DNA from: a virus | Length of the DNA stretch: 20,631 nucleotides | Direction: 5' to 3' (one strand) | IMG/VR virus record: IMGVR_UViG_3300042924_005016 | Location: 1 to 20,631 of that record | Shown here: positions 1-6,681 of the stretch, piece after piece | How the letters are laid out: each line of letters begins with the position of its first letter | Numbering within the stretch: position 1 is the first letter of the stretch | Translations under genes and position numbers: made by a program | Notes under the pieces: model-generated | What the model saw: only the letters and a program-made list of their open reading frames with translations | Told to the model about the DNA's origin: nothing | Database searches by the model: none

Positions 1-552
1 AGCAATGTGATTTGGGATGAACGCGAATTCGTCCAAAAAGATGACATTATATGATCCGCCTCGGACAGCAGATGCAGAAGTAGACGCTGCGATAATTTTG
101 GAACCATTTTCCAGTTCTAACGATCTTTTATTCCATGATACGATACCTTGTTGCATCCACTTTGGCAGTTTCTCATATGCAAATTGTAATCTACTGAGAA
201 GATCCTGTGCGGTGGATGCCTTGTTGGCTAGAATAGCTATGTTGACATTATCATTAAAGACAGCATAATGTAACAAATATGAAACACAAGTTGTAGATTT
301 ACCTGTCTGACGAGGCATTCTACAAATGTTGAATCTATTTTCATGGAAATTAGTGATCAACTTCTCCTGAAAGGGATACATCTTAAATGGTATTTCACCA
401 TAATCAAGAGAAACAATTTTGATATAATTTTTAGCAAAATACACAGGATCGTTCTTGCACTTAACGAACTCAAGAACTTGTTCCTGTGTAAATTCTACGG
501 CTACATTAGCCTTCTTAAGATTGGGATTACCAAGATATACCTGATCATTCAT
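1..552 (-). CDS. 17: Terminase large subunit, N-terminal part (T4 gp17), cut by window edge
   Basis: This is the ATPase/nuclease motor that pumps DNA into the prohead. Only the first 184 codons are in the window; the gene continues past base 1. Reading from the ATG at 552, the product shows an adenine-binding-type segment MYPFQ (residues 58-62), a Walker A P-loop MPRQTGKST (79-87) like the T4 motif SRQLGKTT, and a Walker B with catalytic Glu, VIFLDEFAF (170-178), followed by IPNHIA as in T4 gp17. The P-loop sits about 80 residues earlier than in T4, so the N-terminus is shorter. The start lies 8 bases after the stop of the 58-residue gene. I see no clear Shine-Dalgarno, so it is probably translated as part of the late neck/packaging operon. 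The nuclease domain is not visible here. Confidence 0.97.
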   Translation of the reverse strand, partial: MNDQVYLGNPNLKKANVAVEFTQEQVLEFVKCKNDPVYFAKNYIKIVSLDYGEIPFKMYPFQEKLITNFHENRFNICRMPRQTGKSTTCVSYLLHYAVFNDNVNIAILANKASTAQDLLSRLQFAYEKLPKWMQQGIVSWNKRSLELENGSKIIAASTSASAVRGGSYNVIFLDEFAFIPNHIA

Positions 553-560
553 AAAAAAAA

Positions 561-737
561 TTACAATTTCGCTAAACTTGCTACTACTTCCTGTTGTTTG
601 AGATAAAGTTTAAAATAAGCTTTTGCAAACTCTATTGCTTCTTCTCTATCCAATTTATCTATAACCCTTGACTGTTGCTCATAAACTAACATCTTATTAA
701 TATCAGAAAGTTCAATATCAGAAGGGTTAATGTTCAT
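561..737 (-). CDS. Small 58-residue protein directly upstream of gp17
   Basis: A short reading frame too small for most ORF finders: it starts MNINPSDIELSDINKMLVYE and ends VVASLAKL. It begins 1 base after the stop of the 549-residue gene and ends 8 bases before gp17, so it fills the gap exactly. That position, with a GGTAAG stretch in front of the ATG, is the main evidence that it is real. The protein is charged and predicted mostly helical, with no cysteine, membrane segment or recognised motif. Its place beside the terminase suggests a packaging or virion role, but this is inference only. It is not gp16, which is recognisable further upstream. Confidence 0.72.
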   Translation of the reverse strand: MNINPSDIELSDINKMLVYEQQSRVIDKLDREEAIEFAKAYFKLYLKQQEVVASLAKL

Positions 738-738
738 T

Positions 739-2388
739 TTACTTACCTTGAATAACTACGATTGGTTTCGATGGATCGGTAGGACTTGGATACCACTGCA
801 GTATAACTGCGCCTGGGTAAAACTTTTCAATTTCCGCTTTTACTTCATCTTTAGAAGGTCTCTTCATATTTGGGAAAAAGAGTTGAAGATTCATCATTGG
901 TCTACCTCTCCAAGAGAAGAGTATAGTATAAACACTACCTGTAGATTGTATCCGTTGATAATCTTCGTTTGTCAGTTGTCCAGGTTGAATGACTGAATCC
1001 GCAAGAGGTAAAGAAGGACCACTTAGTTTTCTCATTGCTGCGTCCTTTTCACCTTTATTTGTTGTTCCTGTGGCAAGATTTCTAATCTTTGCTTGTCTTT
1101 GTGCCTGTCTATGTCCAGAACCAATTTCAAAACTTACATTCTCATTTGCTGGATGAATTTTTGCAATACTATATGGTTGTTCTGGAGCTAATGAGGAGGG
1201 TAGTGAGAACATTCTCCAATAACCTTCTCCATACTTACACTCACTTCCAGTTTCATTCTTTTGACATTTGGGACAATATCTTTGAACTTCGCCCATTTCT
1301 TGGAGTTCAAAAGATTCTTTCTTAGTCTTATTGCCCCAGTTCTTTGCACCAACCTTACGACACTTAACCAAAGCACCAGATGCATATGCAGAAGGCCAAA
1401 CCTTATAACGAGATTTTACCTTTGAATAACATGCGTCTTTTTCTTCAGTCGCAACCATCTTAGCCTTACCCTTTCTATCAGGATTTGGATCTTCTTGGTT
1501 CTTACGACGGAATGCACTCTCCTCTTCCTTATCGGAGAGGTCTGCCTTCATTTTACTTGAACCACACTTTGGTTTGGTTGTTTGTCCTGGCTGTTTTGCA
1601 CAGGGTTTTCCTGCGTATTTACCACCCAATTGAACCCAACCAGGGGTGCCATCAGAAGCACGACTCTTAGTAAACCAGTCACGCAAAGAACTATCACCAC
1701 TCTTGTTCCCTTCATCAATAGAATCCTCCTTCACGCAATTAGGAACTACCTTTTTGCCTTTCTTTTTCATTCCCACTTGTTTGTATCCATCCCAACACTT
1801 TTCGGATACTGGTTGACTAAAACTCTTAAACTTATAATCACTACCCTTAATAATATCAACAACGTGTGCAAAAGCATTACCATTTGCATCGTGAAGTTCT
1901 GTCCACTCTTCCTTTACTTTTTCCATCTTTTTGAGTTTGGAGTAGTAATTAGGAATTTCATCTAGATGTTGCAATGCAATATCCATTGCTTCATCATTAT
2001 CTGTAGTATGTTCATGTTCAACTTTCATCCCCATCTCAAGTTGTTTTTGAATGGTTGATGGGGATACTTTATGCTTTTTTGCGATTTCTTCTACTGACTT
2101 ATGACCTTTGAATCCTTCTTTAACTTCTTTCTTTCTTTCAGTATCATCTTCTCCGTGAGAGAGATGATCAGCTACCGTATCAAGATACTCTGCAGCCTTT
2201 GTAATTTTTGATTGAACCCAAGCTTCCAAATCGCCTTCACCTTTAAGTTTAGTCATTAATCTAGTGATAGCGGCTTGTGCAGTTTTAAGTTCTCCACGAG
2301 CCATGGAAAACTCAAAATCTTCCCCAAGGGGTGCAACTGTTTCTAGGTCTGCAAGAATAGACCATTCCTTAAAGGTGAGTTTATCCAT
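739..2388 (-). CDS. 549-residue multi-domain protein of unknown function between gp16 and gp17
   Basis: Function not known. Visible parts in order: a helical N-terminal region (about 1-80); a helix-turn-helix-like stretch SVEEIAKKHKVSPSTIQKQL (98-117); the motif MGMKVEHEHT with ALQHLDEIPNYYSKLKKME (119-156), which resembles the phage family DUF5661; a basic segment CWDGYKQVGMKKKGKK (198-213); a Lys/Gly-rich region with SRYKVWPSAYASGALVKCR (326-344) resembling DUF5872; a CxxC pair plus another Cys (372-384, zinc-ribbon-like); and a C-terminal beta/alpha unit with FSWRGRPMMNLQLFFP (491-506). It looks like a composite of phage-borne small domains. It follows gp16 by 23 bases, with AGGAA 14 bases before the ATG. 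T4 has no gene here between 16 and 17. A virion, packaging or protease-processed capsid cargo role is possible; the domain names are from memory of the families. Confidence 0.85.
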   Translation of the reverse strand: MDKLTFKEWSILADLETVAPLGEDFEFSMARGELKTAQAAITRLMTKLKGEGDLEAWVQSKITKAAEYLDTVADHLSHGEDDTERKKEVKEGFKGHKSVEEIAKKHKVSPSTIQKQLEMGMKVEHEHTTDNDEAMDIALQHLDEIPNYYSKLKKMEKVKEEWTELHDANGNAFAHVVDIIKGSDYKFKSFSQPVSEKCWDGYKQVGMKKKGKKVVPNCVKEDSIDEGNKSGDSSLRDWFTKSRASDGTPGWVQLGGKYAGKPCAKQPGQTTKPKCGSSKMKADLSDKEEESAFRRKNQEDPNPDRKGKAKMVATEEKDACYSKVKSRYKVWPSAYASGALVKCRKVGAKNWGNKTKKESFELQEMGEVQRYCPKCQKNETGSECKYGEGYWRMFSLPSSLAPEQPYSIAKIHPANENVSFEIGSGHRQAQRQAKIRNLATGTTNKGEKDAAMRKLSGPSLPLADSVIQPGQLTNEDYQRIQSTGSVYTILFSWRGRPMMNLQLFFPNMKRPSKDEVKAEIEKFYPGAVILQWYPSPTDPSKPIVVIQGK

Positions 2389-2411
2389 TTATTTTTATAA
2401 GTTTCCTATTT

Positions 2412-2843
2412 TTATTTAGATAGATCTTGATTCATTGAACTCTTCAAGAACTTTTGAAGTTCTGCTGTAGATCCCAAGAACACTGCATTGTTGGTAACAT
2501 TTGTTGGCACAGATCCTTTTTGTTCTTGATTAATATCTTTCATCTTCTTTTGAAGATCAAGAAGTTTATCGGTTACATCTCCAACGTTTTTAATAAGTTG
2601 ACCAGCAACTTCATACGCTCTAGGAGAGTCTGATTCTTGTGCAAGTTCCAAAATACCATTAATCGCTTCTTGACCCTTTTCAATAATAGAGTAAAGTTGA
2701 CCTCTAGAATATTCATAATCTTTTTGAAGTTGATCCACAGATCCTTCAATTTTTTTTATTTCTATAGATTCTGTTTTAACTATTTCAGATTTAATTTCTG
2801 TCGGTTCAATATCTAAAGCTTTATCAATATCTTCAAAGTTCAT
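2412..2843 (-). CDS. 16: Terminase small subunit (T4 gp16)
   Basis: Recognises phage DNA and regulates the gp17 motor at packaging initiation. The 143-residue product has acidic, low-complexity ends around a predicted helical hairpin core (about 35-105), as in T4 gp16 (164 residues). Two stretches match T4 clearly: ESDSPRAYEVAGQLI (70-84) against T4 ADSPRHMEVFATLM, and NNAVFLGSTAELQKFL (118-133) against T4 NATVFMGSPTELM. The ATG overlaps the gp15 stop by 4 bases and has AAGGAA 7 bases upstream inside gp15, indicating translational coupling. In T4, gene 17 follows at once; here two extra genes intervene. Confidence 0.93.
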   Translation of the reverse strand: MNFEDIDKALDIEPTEIKSEIVKTESIEIKKIEGSVDQLQKDYEYSRGQLYSIIEKGQEAINGILELAQESDSPRAYEVAGQLIKNVGDVTDKLLDLQKKMKDINQEQKGSVPTNVTNNAVFLGSTAELQKFLKSSMNQDLSK

Positions 2844-3889
2844 ACATCAATTCCTTTCGTAGTGCTATAGACTTTACCATCTGCAAAATCATAACGAGAT
2901 TCACTAAATCCGAAATCATCATCCAGATCAATCAATTCATCATCTGCATTATTAATAACATTTACTGCAGTTCCAGATGCATGAGTTGTAACAGGAGTAT
3001 TATCTTCGCCTCTATTTACTAATAAAGTATTTCCTGTAATCTTACGAATGAGCATTGACTCATCACCAAGCATAATATAAGATTTTTCAGTTAGAACCGA
3101 TCCATCTACAACGTTAAATTGCGTAGTCTCTTCAGAAATATCTTCAGAAATTTGAGTTATTTCATCATTATTGTAATCCTGCAAGGCTCTAGGTTCTGCT
3201 ACATATCTCAATTGTCTAGATGCATTGACTTTATTAGTGTTTGTATAATAATCAACTTGAACTTGTTTAATAATGGCTTCATTAGGAGTACCAAGAGGTC
3301 CGAATAGATAAGTCTTTGCAACAAAATCTAAAGTATAAACTAAAACTCTTCTCGTAGTAAAATCACCTTCATATTGATCATCCATTGCAATTCTTTCAAG
3401 AATCATTGGAATGTCTCTTTTTTCCCCAATACTGGAAACTAAATCTACTGTAAGATTAAAATGAGGTTGAAAATATGGTAATATCTGTTCCACCACTTGT
3501 AATGCATCTTCATTCAATTTAGACATTATTGAGAGTCTAAAGTTTACATTATATGGAACTGGCATAAAAACTTTTGTTACTTCATTATTGGTCTTATCTA
3601 AAGCTTTAAAAGTTTGCATTGTAGAAGATTTTCTACTAGCATCATATGATATTCCCGTCATTTCAAATGACATTCTTGGAAGAGTGATTGCAACTCTTTT
3701 CTTTAAATCTGGTACTTGTTCAATTCTCGCCAAAAACTTTTGAACAGGACCATAAGCAATAGGTACAGTTAAGATACTAAAATCATCTCCAGCATTATCT
3801 TTATGTTTGATTTGAATATCATTGAAAAGAGTACCGAAAGCCACAATGGTCTTTCTCAATATTTCGTGATAAAAATAATTTGAGATCAT
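2840..3889 (-). CDS. 15: Tail sheath stabiliser / tail completion protein (T4 gp15)
   Basis: Caps the finished tail tube and sheath and joins the tail to the head. The 349-residue product follows T4 gp15 from the start (NYFYHEILRKTI...GTLFNDIQIK against T4 GYFYNSSFRRYATLMGDLFSNIQIK), and shares LPRMSFEMTGISYDA (70-84) and the near-identical VEQILPYFQPHFN (about 133-145). It is about 75 residues longer than T4 gp15 (272). The extra part is a C-terminal beta-rich segment (about 250-315, with VDGSVLTEKSYIMLGDE and LLVNRGEDNTPVTTHASGT), of the kind seen as add-on domains in marine phage structural proteins. It starts 27 bases after gp14 and ends overlapping gp16. Confidence 0.95.
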   Translation of the reverse strand: MISNYFYHEILRKTIVAFGTLFNDIQIKHKDNAGDDFSILTVPIAYGPVQKFLARIEQVPDLKKRVAITLPRMSFEMTGISYDASRKSSTMQTFKALDKTNNEVTKVFMPVPYNVNFRLSIMSKLNEDALQVVEQILPYFQPHFNLTVDLVSSIGEKRDIPMILERIAMDDQYEGDFTTRRVLVYTLDFVAKTYLFGPLGTPNEAIIKQVQVDYYTNTNKVNASRQLRYVAEPRALQDYNNDEITQISEDISEETTQFNVVDGSVLTEKSYIMLGDESMLIRKITGNTLLVNRGEDNTPVTTHASGTAVNVINNADDELIDLDDDFGFSESRYDFADGKVYSTTKGIDV

Positions 3890-3916
3890 TACAAGTAATT
3901 ATAGAGTAATAATTAT

Positions 3917-5347
3917 TTAGTATTCACCAAATGGATTCTTTTGACTAAAATCTAAAATTTCATCCGCGGCTAATTCAATCTCAATATTTTCTGCATATGC
4001 ATCTAAGAATTCATTTGTTTGAACACTTGCAACCTTATAACTTGCACCTACACCAACTATAGCTTCTCCTCTTGCAAAAGTTCCGTCAACAACAGAAAGT
4101 TTAAGAACTCTATTAACATAATCCCAACTCTTAACATATCCAGTTGTGCCTGTTTTGGAACCAGTAACAACTTCATTATAATCATAATCACCAAATGTAG
4201 TCGCAGTAGGATCTGTGAAGGATATCGTTGGAGTAAATGTATATCCAGCACCAGCATTAGAATAACGAATTGCAACCACTACTCCATTAGAATTGAGAAT
4301 CACCTCAGCTTGTGCGTTTCTGATATTAGAAGAAATACCTGTACTGGTAGGAATAAATGTTCTTTGAATTGTTACTTGAGGAGTTGTAGTATATCCAACA
4401 CCTCCAGAAGAAATTCCAATGACTCCAAGAACTCTTGTGTTAATTACTGCAGTTGCAATACCGCCAGATCCTCCACCTCCAGAAATAGTAACAATAGGAG
4501 GCTCAGTATATCCAAATCCTGGATTTGTGATAAGGATTCTATCGATTGCAAGTTTTTGATTTGGAGATCTACTTGTCATAATTGCAACAGCAGTTGCTGT
4601 TAGACCACCAGAAGGCGCAGTAGATATGGAAACTGTAGGAGGTACAGAATATCCAAATCCATCATTAATAAGGTCAATATACTGGACTGACTTGGAGTTT
4701 GGATTAGTAGTTGCAAATCCAACAGTAGCTACAGCCGTAGTTGCTCCAGATCCAACCATTTGAATGGTGTATACATTTCCAAGATCCTTAATAGATTCAT
4801 TGATTTCTATACCAGTAGGATCAACTTCAGGGACATCAATAATCTCATCTTCATATTCAAATCTTTCACATCTTAGTTCATAGACATATAGATTATTAAG
4901 TTGATAGAAAGGTTTTTTGCCCTCAACATACTTAATTTCAAATAAAGATTCATCCAAAGGAAACCAAATTAAATCTCCTTCTTGTGGTCTATATGCAACT
5001 TTTCTCTCATCTTCTGGCCATAATTTCAATAATGGTGATATGAAATCATCATATCTTTCCTTTGAAATTACAAGATTAATCTCATCATTACTTCTGACTC
5101 CAAATTTACTTAGTAAATCTCCATTTCCACTAAATCCTTCAAAATTCATCAAGTATGCTTCGATACGAAAACTATCATCAAATTTAGATGCAGTGACTTC
5201 TTTGATGACCGTATTTTCCCCAATAATCCTTCTAGGCATGTATAGAACATCCTGTCCATACATTTTGAGTTGTTCGTTAATTAGATCTTGAATAAGTCTT
5301 TGCTCACTCGGAGATCCTTGAAGAAAATAAGAATTAAGTGGTGACAT
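3917..5347 (-). CDS. 14: Neck protein gp14 with an inserted beta-repeat domain
   Basis: Head-completion/neck protein that with gp13 forms the collar where the tail attaches. T4 gp14 is 256 residues; this one is 476. Residues 1-170 carry the gp14 head part (QDVLYMPRRI, EGDLIWFPLDESLFEIKYVE, FYQLNNLYVYELRCERFEY) and the extreme C-terminus DFSQKNPFGEY is typical of the family in marine T4-like phages. The extra length lies between them: four degenerate repeats of about 40-50 residues centred on LINDGFGYSVPPTVSIS (226-242), ITNPGFGYTEPPIVTISG (273-290), ISSGGVGYTTTPQVTI (312-327) and YSNAGAGYTFTPTISF (362-377), separated by alternating beta strands. The insert likely projects from the neck, perhaps as whisker-like decoration. 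The gene starts 1 base after gp13, with AGGT inside the gp13 end as ribosome binding site. Confidence 0.93.
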   Translation of the reverse strand: MSPLNSYFLQGSPSEQRLIQDLINEQLKMYGQDVLYMPRRIIGENTVIKEVTASKFDDSFRIEAYLMNFEGFSGNGDLLSKFGVRSNDEINLVISKERYDDFISPLLKLWPEDERKVAYRPQEGDLIWFPLDESLFEIKYVEGKKPFYQLNNLYVYELRCERFEYEDEIIDVPEVDPTGIEINESIKDLGNVYTIQMVGSGATTAVATVGFATTNPNSKSVQYIDLINDGFGYSVPPTVSISTAPSGGLTATAVAIMTSRSPNQKLAIDRILITNPGFGYTEPPIVTISGGGGSGGIATAVINTRVLGVIGISSGGVGYTTTPQVTIQRTFIPTSTGISSNIRNAQAEVILNSNGVVVAIRYSNAGAGYTFTPTISFTDPTATTFGDYDYNEVVTGSKTGTTGYVKSWDYVNRVLKLSVVDGTFARGEAIVGVGASYKVASVQTNEFLDAYAENIEIELAADEILDFSQKNPFGEY

Positions 5348-5348
5348 A

Positions 5349-6179
5349 TCAACCTATGAGATCCAGTGGTGGCAATTCGTATTCATCCTTAAGTTGTTGT
5401 TCTAACTTTTCTACTTCGGCAACACCATCATCATAGATCTGTCTTCCATTCAATTGAACTCCACCTGGAAGAAGTACACCATTAAACTTAATCATATTTT
5501 GCCCCCACTGTTTTTTGATTAATGCAGTGAGGTATTTTTTTAACCACCAATCATTATAGAGTTTTGGTGCATCTGACGGATCCACAATTCTATAACAATC
5601 AATGATAACGTATTCATTTTCACCAACTTGAGACCAATCAATGTCAAGATATAATTTATGGTTCTTTTTATTGAAACGAATTTGTGCATGAGGATTTAAG
5701 AGAAAATCCAAATCCTCAAGATATCTTTTAACCATCGCATAATTTAGAAGGTCTAAAGCACCATAATAATAAACATCATTCAAGAATATTTGATATTTAA
5801 TATTAAAAAGACCGTCTGATATAGTACTTGAATTAATCTTAAGAATATTGTTAACACCAATGATAGAATCTGGTAGTGGAAGATAATTAACTCCTTCAAC
5901 ATAAGTAAGAGAAGTTAAACCAGCTCCAACAACATTTGGAGAGGTGGTTGCAGATCCTACTGGGCCTGGTTGGGATAAAGTTGTTTTAGTTGCAGGAGTA
6001 AGTTTATGTTTTAAAAATACGCGATCAATACCATCAAAATGTCTCTCATGATAATATTGAATTGCATCATCAATCAAATTATCAATCTGATCGTCATCTA
6101 CGTTTATTTCTAAAACTGGCTTTCCTAGTTGTTTGAGGCAATAGTCTTTCAACTCCGCTCTACTAGATGGTTGCGCCAT
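5349..6179 (-). CDS. 13: Neck protein gp13 (head completion)
   Basis: Closes the filled head above the portal and, with gp14, forms the neck. The 276-residue product opens with MAQPSSRAELKDYCLKQLGK and the acidic DDDQIDNLIDDAIQYYHERH (28-47), the conserved start of the gp13 family, and carries the family core with LYLDIDWSQVGENEYVIIDCYRIVDP (about 172-197) and WLKKYLTALIKKQWGQNM near 210-225. T4 gp13 is 309 residues. It is the first gene of the neck/packaging operon: an exact TATAAATA late promoter box lies 27 bases upstream, and AGGGG 8 bases before the ATG is the ribosome binding site, held inside a hairpin (see 6183-6210). Confidence 0.95.
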   Translation of the reverse strand: MAQPSSRAELKDYCLKQLGKPVLEINVDDDQIDNLIDDAIQYYHERHFDGIDRVFLKHKLTPATKTTLSQPGPVGSATTSPNVVGAGLTSLTYVEGVNYLPLPDSIIGVNNILKINSSTISDGLFNIKYQIFLNDVYYYGALDLLNYAMVKRYLEDLDFLLNPHAQIRFNKKNHKLYLDIDWSQVGENEYVIIDCYRIVDPSDAPKLYNDWWLKKYLTALIKKQWGQNMIKFNGVLLPGGVQLNGRQIYDDGVAEVEKLEQQLKDEYELPPLDLIG

Positions 6180-6182
6180 AAA

Positions 6183-6210
6183 AAATACCCCTAGTCTTCT
6201 AGAGGTATTT
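6183..6210 (-). promoter_or_regulatory. Hairpin overlapping the gp13 ribosome binding site and late promoter
   Basis: On the minus strand the arms 6199-6210 and 6183-6194 pair over 12 base pairs (11 Watson-Crick and one U-G) with loop AAGA. The 3' arm contains AGGGG, the gp13 Shine-Dalgarno, and is followed by six U and the ATG. RNA reading through from upstream would fold and hide the ribosome binding site, or terminate at the U run. RNA started at the late promoter (expected +1 near 6200) would lack most of the 5' arm and stay open. The wobble falls as U-G on the minus-strand RNA but as C-A mismatch on the plus-strand RNA, which argues that the minus RNA is the one under selection. Confidence 0.6.
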
Positions 6211-6213
6211 ATA
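6206..6213 (-). promoter_or_regulatory. T4-type late promoter for gp13 operon
   Basis: Exact TATAAATA on the minus strand, the box recognised by the T4-type late sigma gp55. With T4 spacing the transcript would start near 6200, giving a leader of about 20 bases with AGGGG before the gp13 ATG at 6179. It is placed correctly to drive gp13-14-15-16 and on to gp17. Confidence 0.85.
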
Positions 6214-6242
6214 AATTATAGTTGTGGTGGTCTGGATAAATG

Positions 6243-6250
6243 AATAAATA
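6243..6250 (+). promoter_or_regulatory. Possible late-type promoter for the 61-residue gene
   Basis: AATAAATA differs from the late box TATAAATA by its first base, with an expected start near 6256 and a leader of about 19 bases before the ATG at 6275. AT-rich sequence makes one-mismatch hits common, so this is a weak call. Confidence 0.25.
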
Positions 6251-6274
6251 ATAGAAGATTGTTTAAATTTTTCC

Positions 6275-6460
6275 ATGAGAATATATACTATAAGTGCAAG
6301 ACGTTTGTCTGACGGTCACACAATTACAAAAGAACCAATACAAACTAGTAACGATTTGAATGAAGCAATTCAGTTAGCAAATCAATTTGCTTTAGAAATG
6401 CAAGAATCGGAAGGAACTGGTTGGACCTTTAATTTGTGGGAAGAAGAAGTAGATTCTTAA
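6275..6460 (+). CDS. Small 61-residue protein of unknown function
   Basis: A short plus-strand frame starting MRIYTISARRLSDGHTITKE and ending FNLWEEEVDS. The N-terminal beta-strand-like stretch followed by a helix rich in Asn/Ala/Gln (about 27-45) and an acidic tail suggest a small folded alpha/beta protein. No family recognised. It is divergent from gp13 across a 95-base promoter region and convergent with the 62-residue gene, sharing the four bases TTAA as overlapping stops. The ribosome binding site is poor (AGAAGA about 17 bases before the ATG). It may belong with the plus-strand cassette or be a separate small gene. Confidence 0.6.
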   Translation: MRIYTISARRLSDGHTITKEPIQTSNDLNEAIQLANQFALEMQESEGTGWTFNLWEEEVDS

Positions 6461-6466
6461 AATCTA
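6450..6466. terminator. Palindrome across convergent stops, possible bidirectional terminator
   Basis: TAGATT and AATCTA (6 bp, perfect) flank the loop CTTAA that contains the shared stop codons of the convergent 61- and 62-residue genes. There is no long T run on either side, so termination strength is doubtful. Confidence 0.3.
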
Positions 6467-6645
6467 GAACACAGTGTAATAAGCATCGGACACTTAGAAA
6501 GAGTTGAAATTTTACTGCGAATAGATGACTCAGATTCATTATTTTCTAGTGCTGAAAGGATAAGATCTATCTCCGACTCTTCATCAGCGCTCCAATTTCC
6601 ACCGGATAAAGTTTGAACTTGAATTTTGAAGTCTTCTACAGTCAT
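6457..6645 (-). CDS. Small 62-residue acidic protein of unknown function
   Basis: MTVEDFKIQVQTLSGGNWSADEESEIDLILSALENN begins a small, acidic, mostly helical protein with no recognised motif, no signal peptide and no membrane segment. Support for a real gene comes from an exact late promoter box TATAAATA 22 bases upstream (6667-6674) giving a leader of about 16 bases with GAAG before the ATG. It faces the 61-residue gene tail to tail with a TTAA overlap, and its start is only 36 bases from the divergent halogenase gene. Read-through from it would run antisense to the 61-residue gene and into the gp13 hairpin. Confidence 0.65.
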   Translation of the reverse strand: MTVEDFKIQVQTLSGGNWSADEESEIDLILSALENNESESSIRSKISTLSKCPMLITLCSRF

Positions 6646-6666
6646 TTTTCTTCGTAACTTTAAAAT

Positions 6667-6674
6667 TATTTATA
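6667..6674 (-). promoter_or_regulatory. T4-type late promoter for the 62-residue gene
   Basis: Exact TATAAATA on the minus strand, with expected start near 6661 and the ATG at 6645. It lies in the 36-base gap that also precedes the plus-strand halogenase, and overlaps a TATAAT reading on the other strand. Confidence 0.75.
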
Positions 6675-6676
6675 AT
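6671..6676 (+). promoter_or_regulatory. Possible sigma-70-like -10 box before the halogenase operon
   Basis: A perfect TATAAT ends 5 bases before the halogenase ATG, so a transcript would start almost at the ATG (leaderless). No good -35 hexamer is seen at 17 bases (TTCTTC at 6648-6653). It is the only candidate close promoter I see for the cassette; read-through from the 61-residue gene is the alternative. Confidence 0.3.
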
Positions 6677-6681
6677 TAATC

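Noticed and set aside
343-606. Plus-strand 87-codon frame, and a similar one at 17-268
   Set aside because: Both are antisense to gp17, whose Walker A and B motifs are plain on the minus strand.
4019-4603. 194-codon plus-strand open frame
   Set aside because: It lies wholly inside gp14 on the opposite strand, in the beta-repeat region. Its Ser/Asn/Cys-rich product is what the reverse reading of Gly/Thr/Val-rich codons gives.
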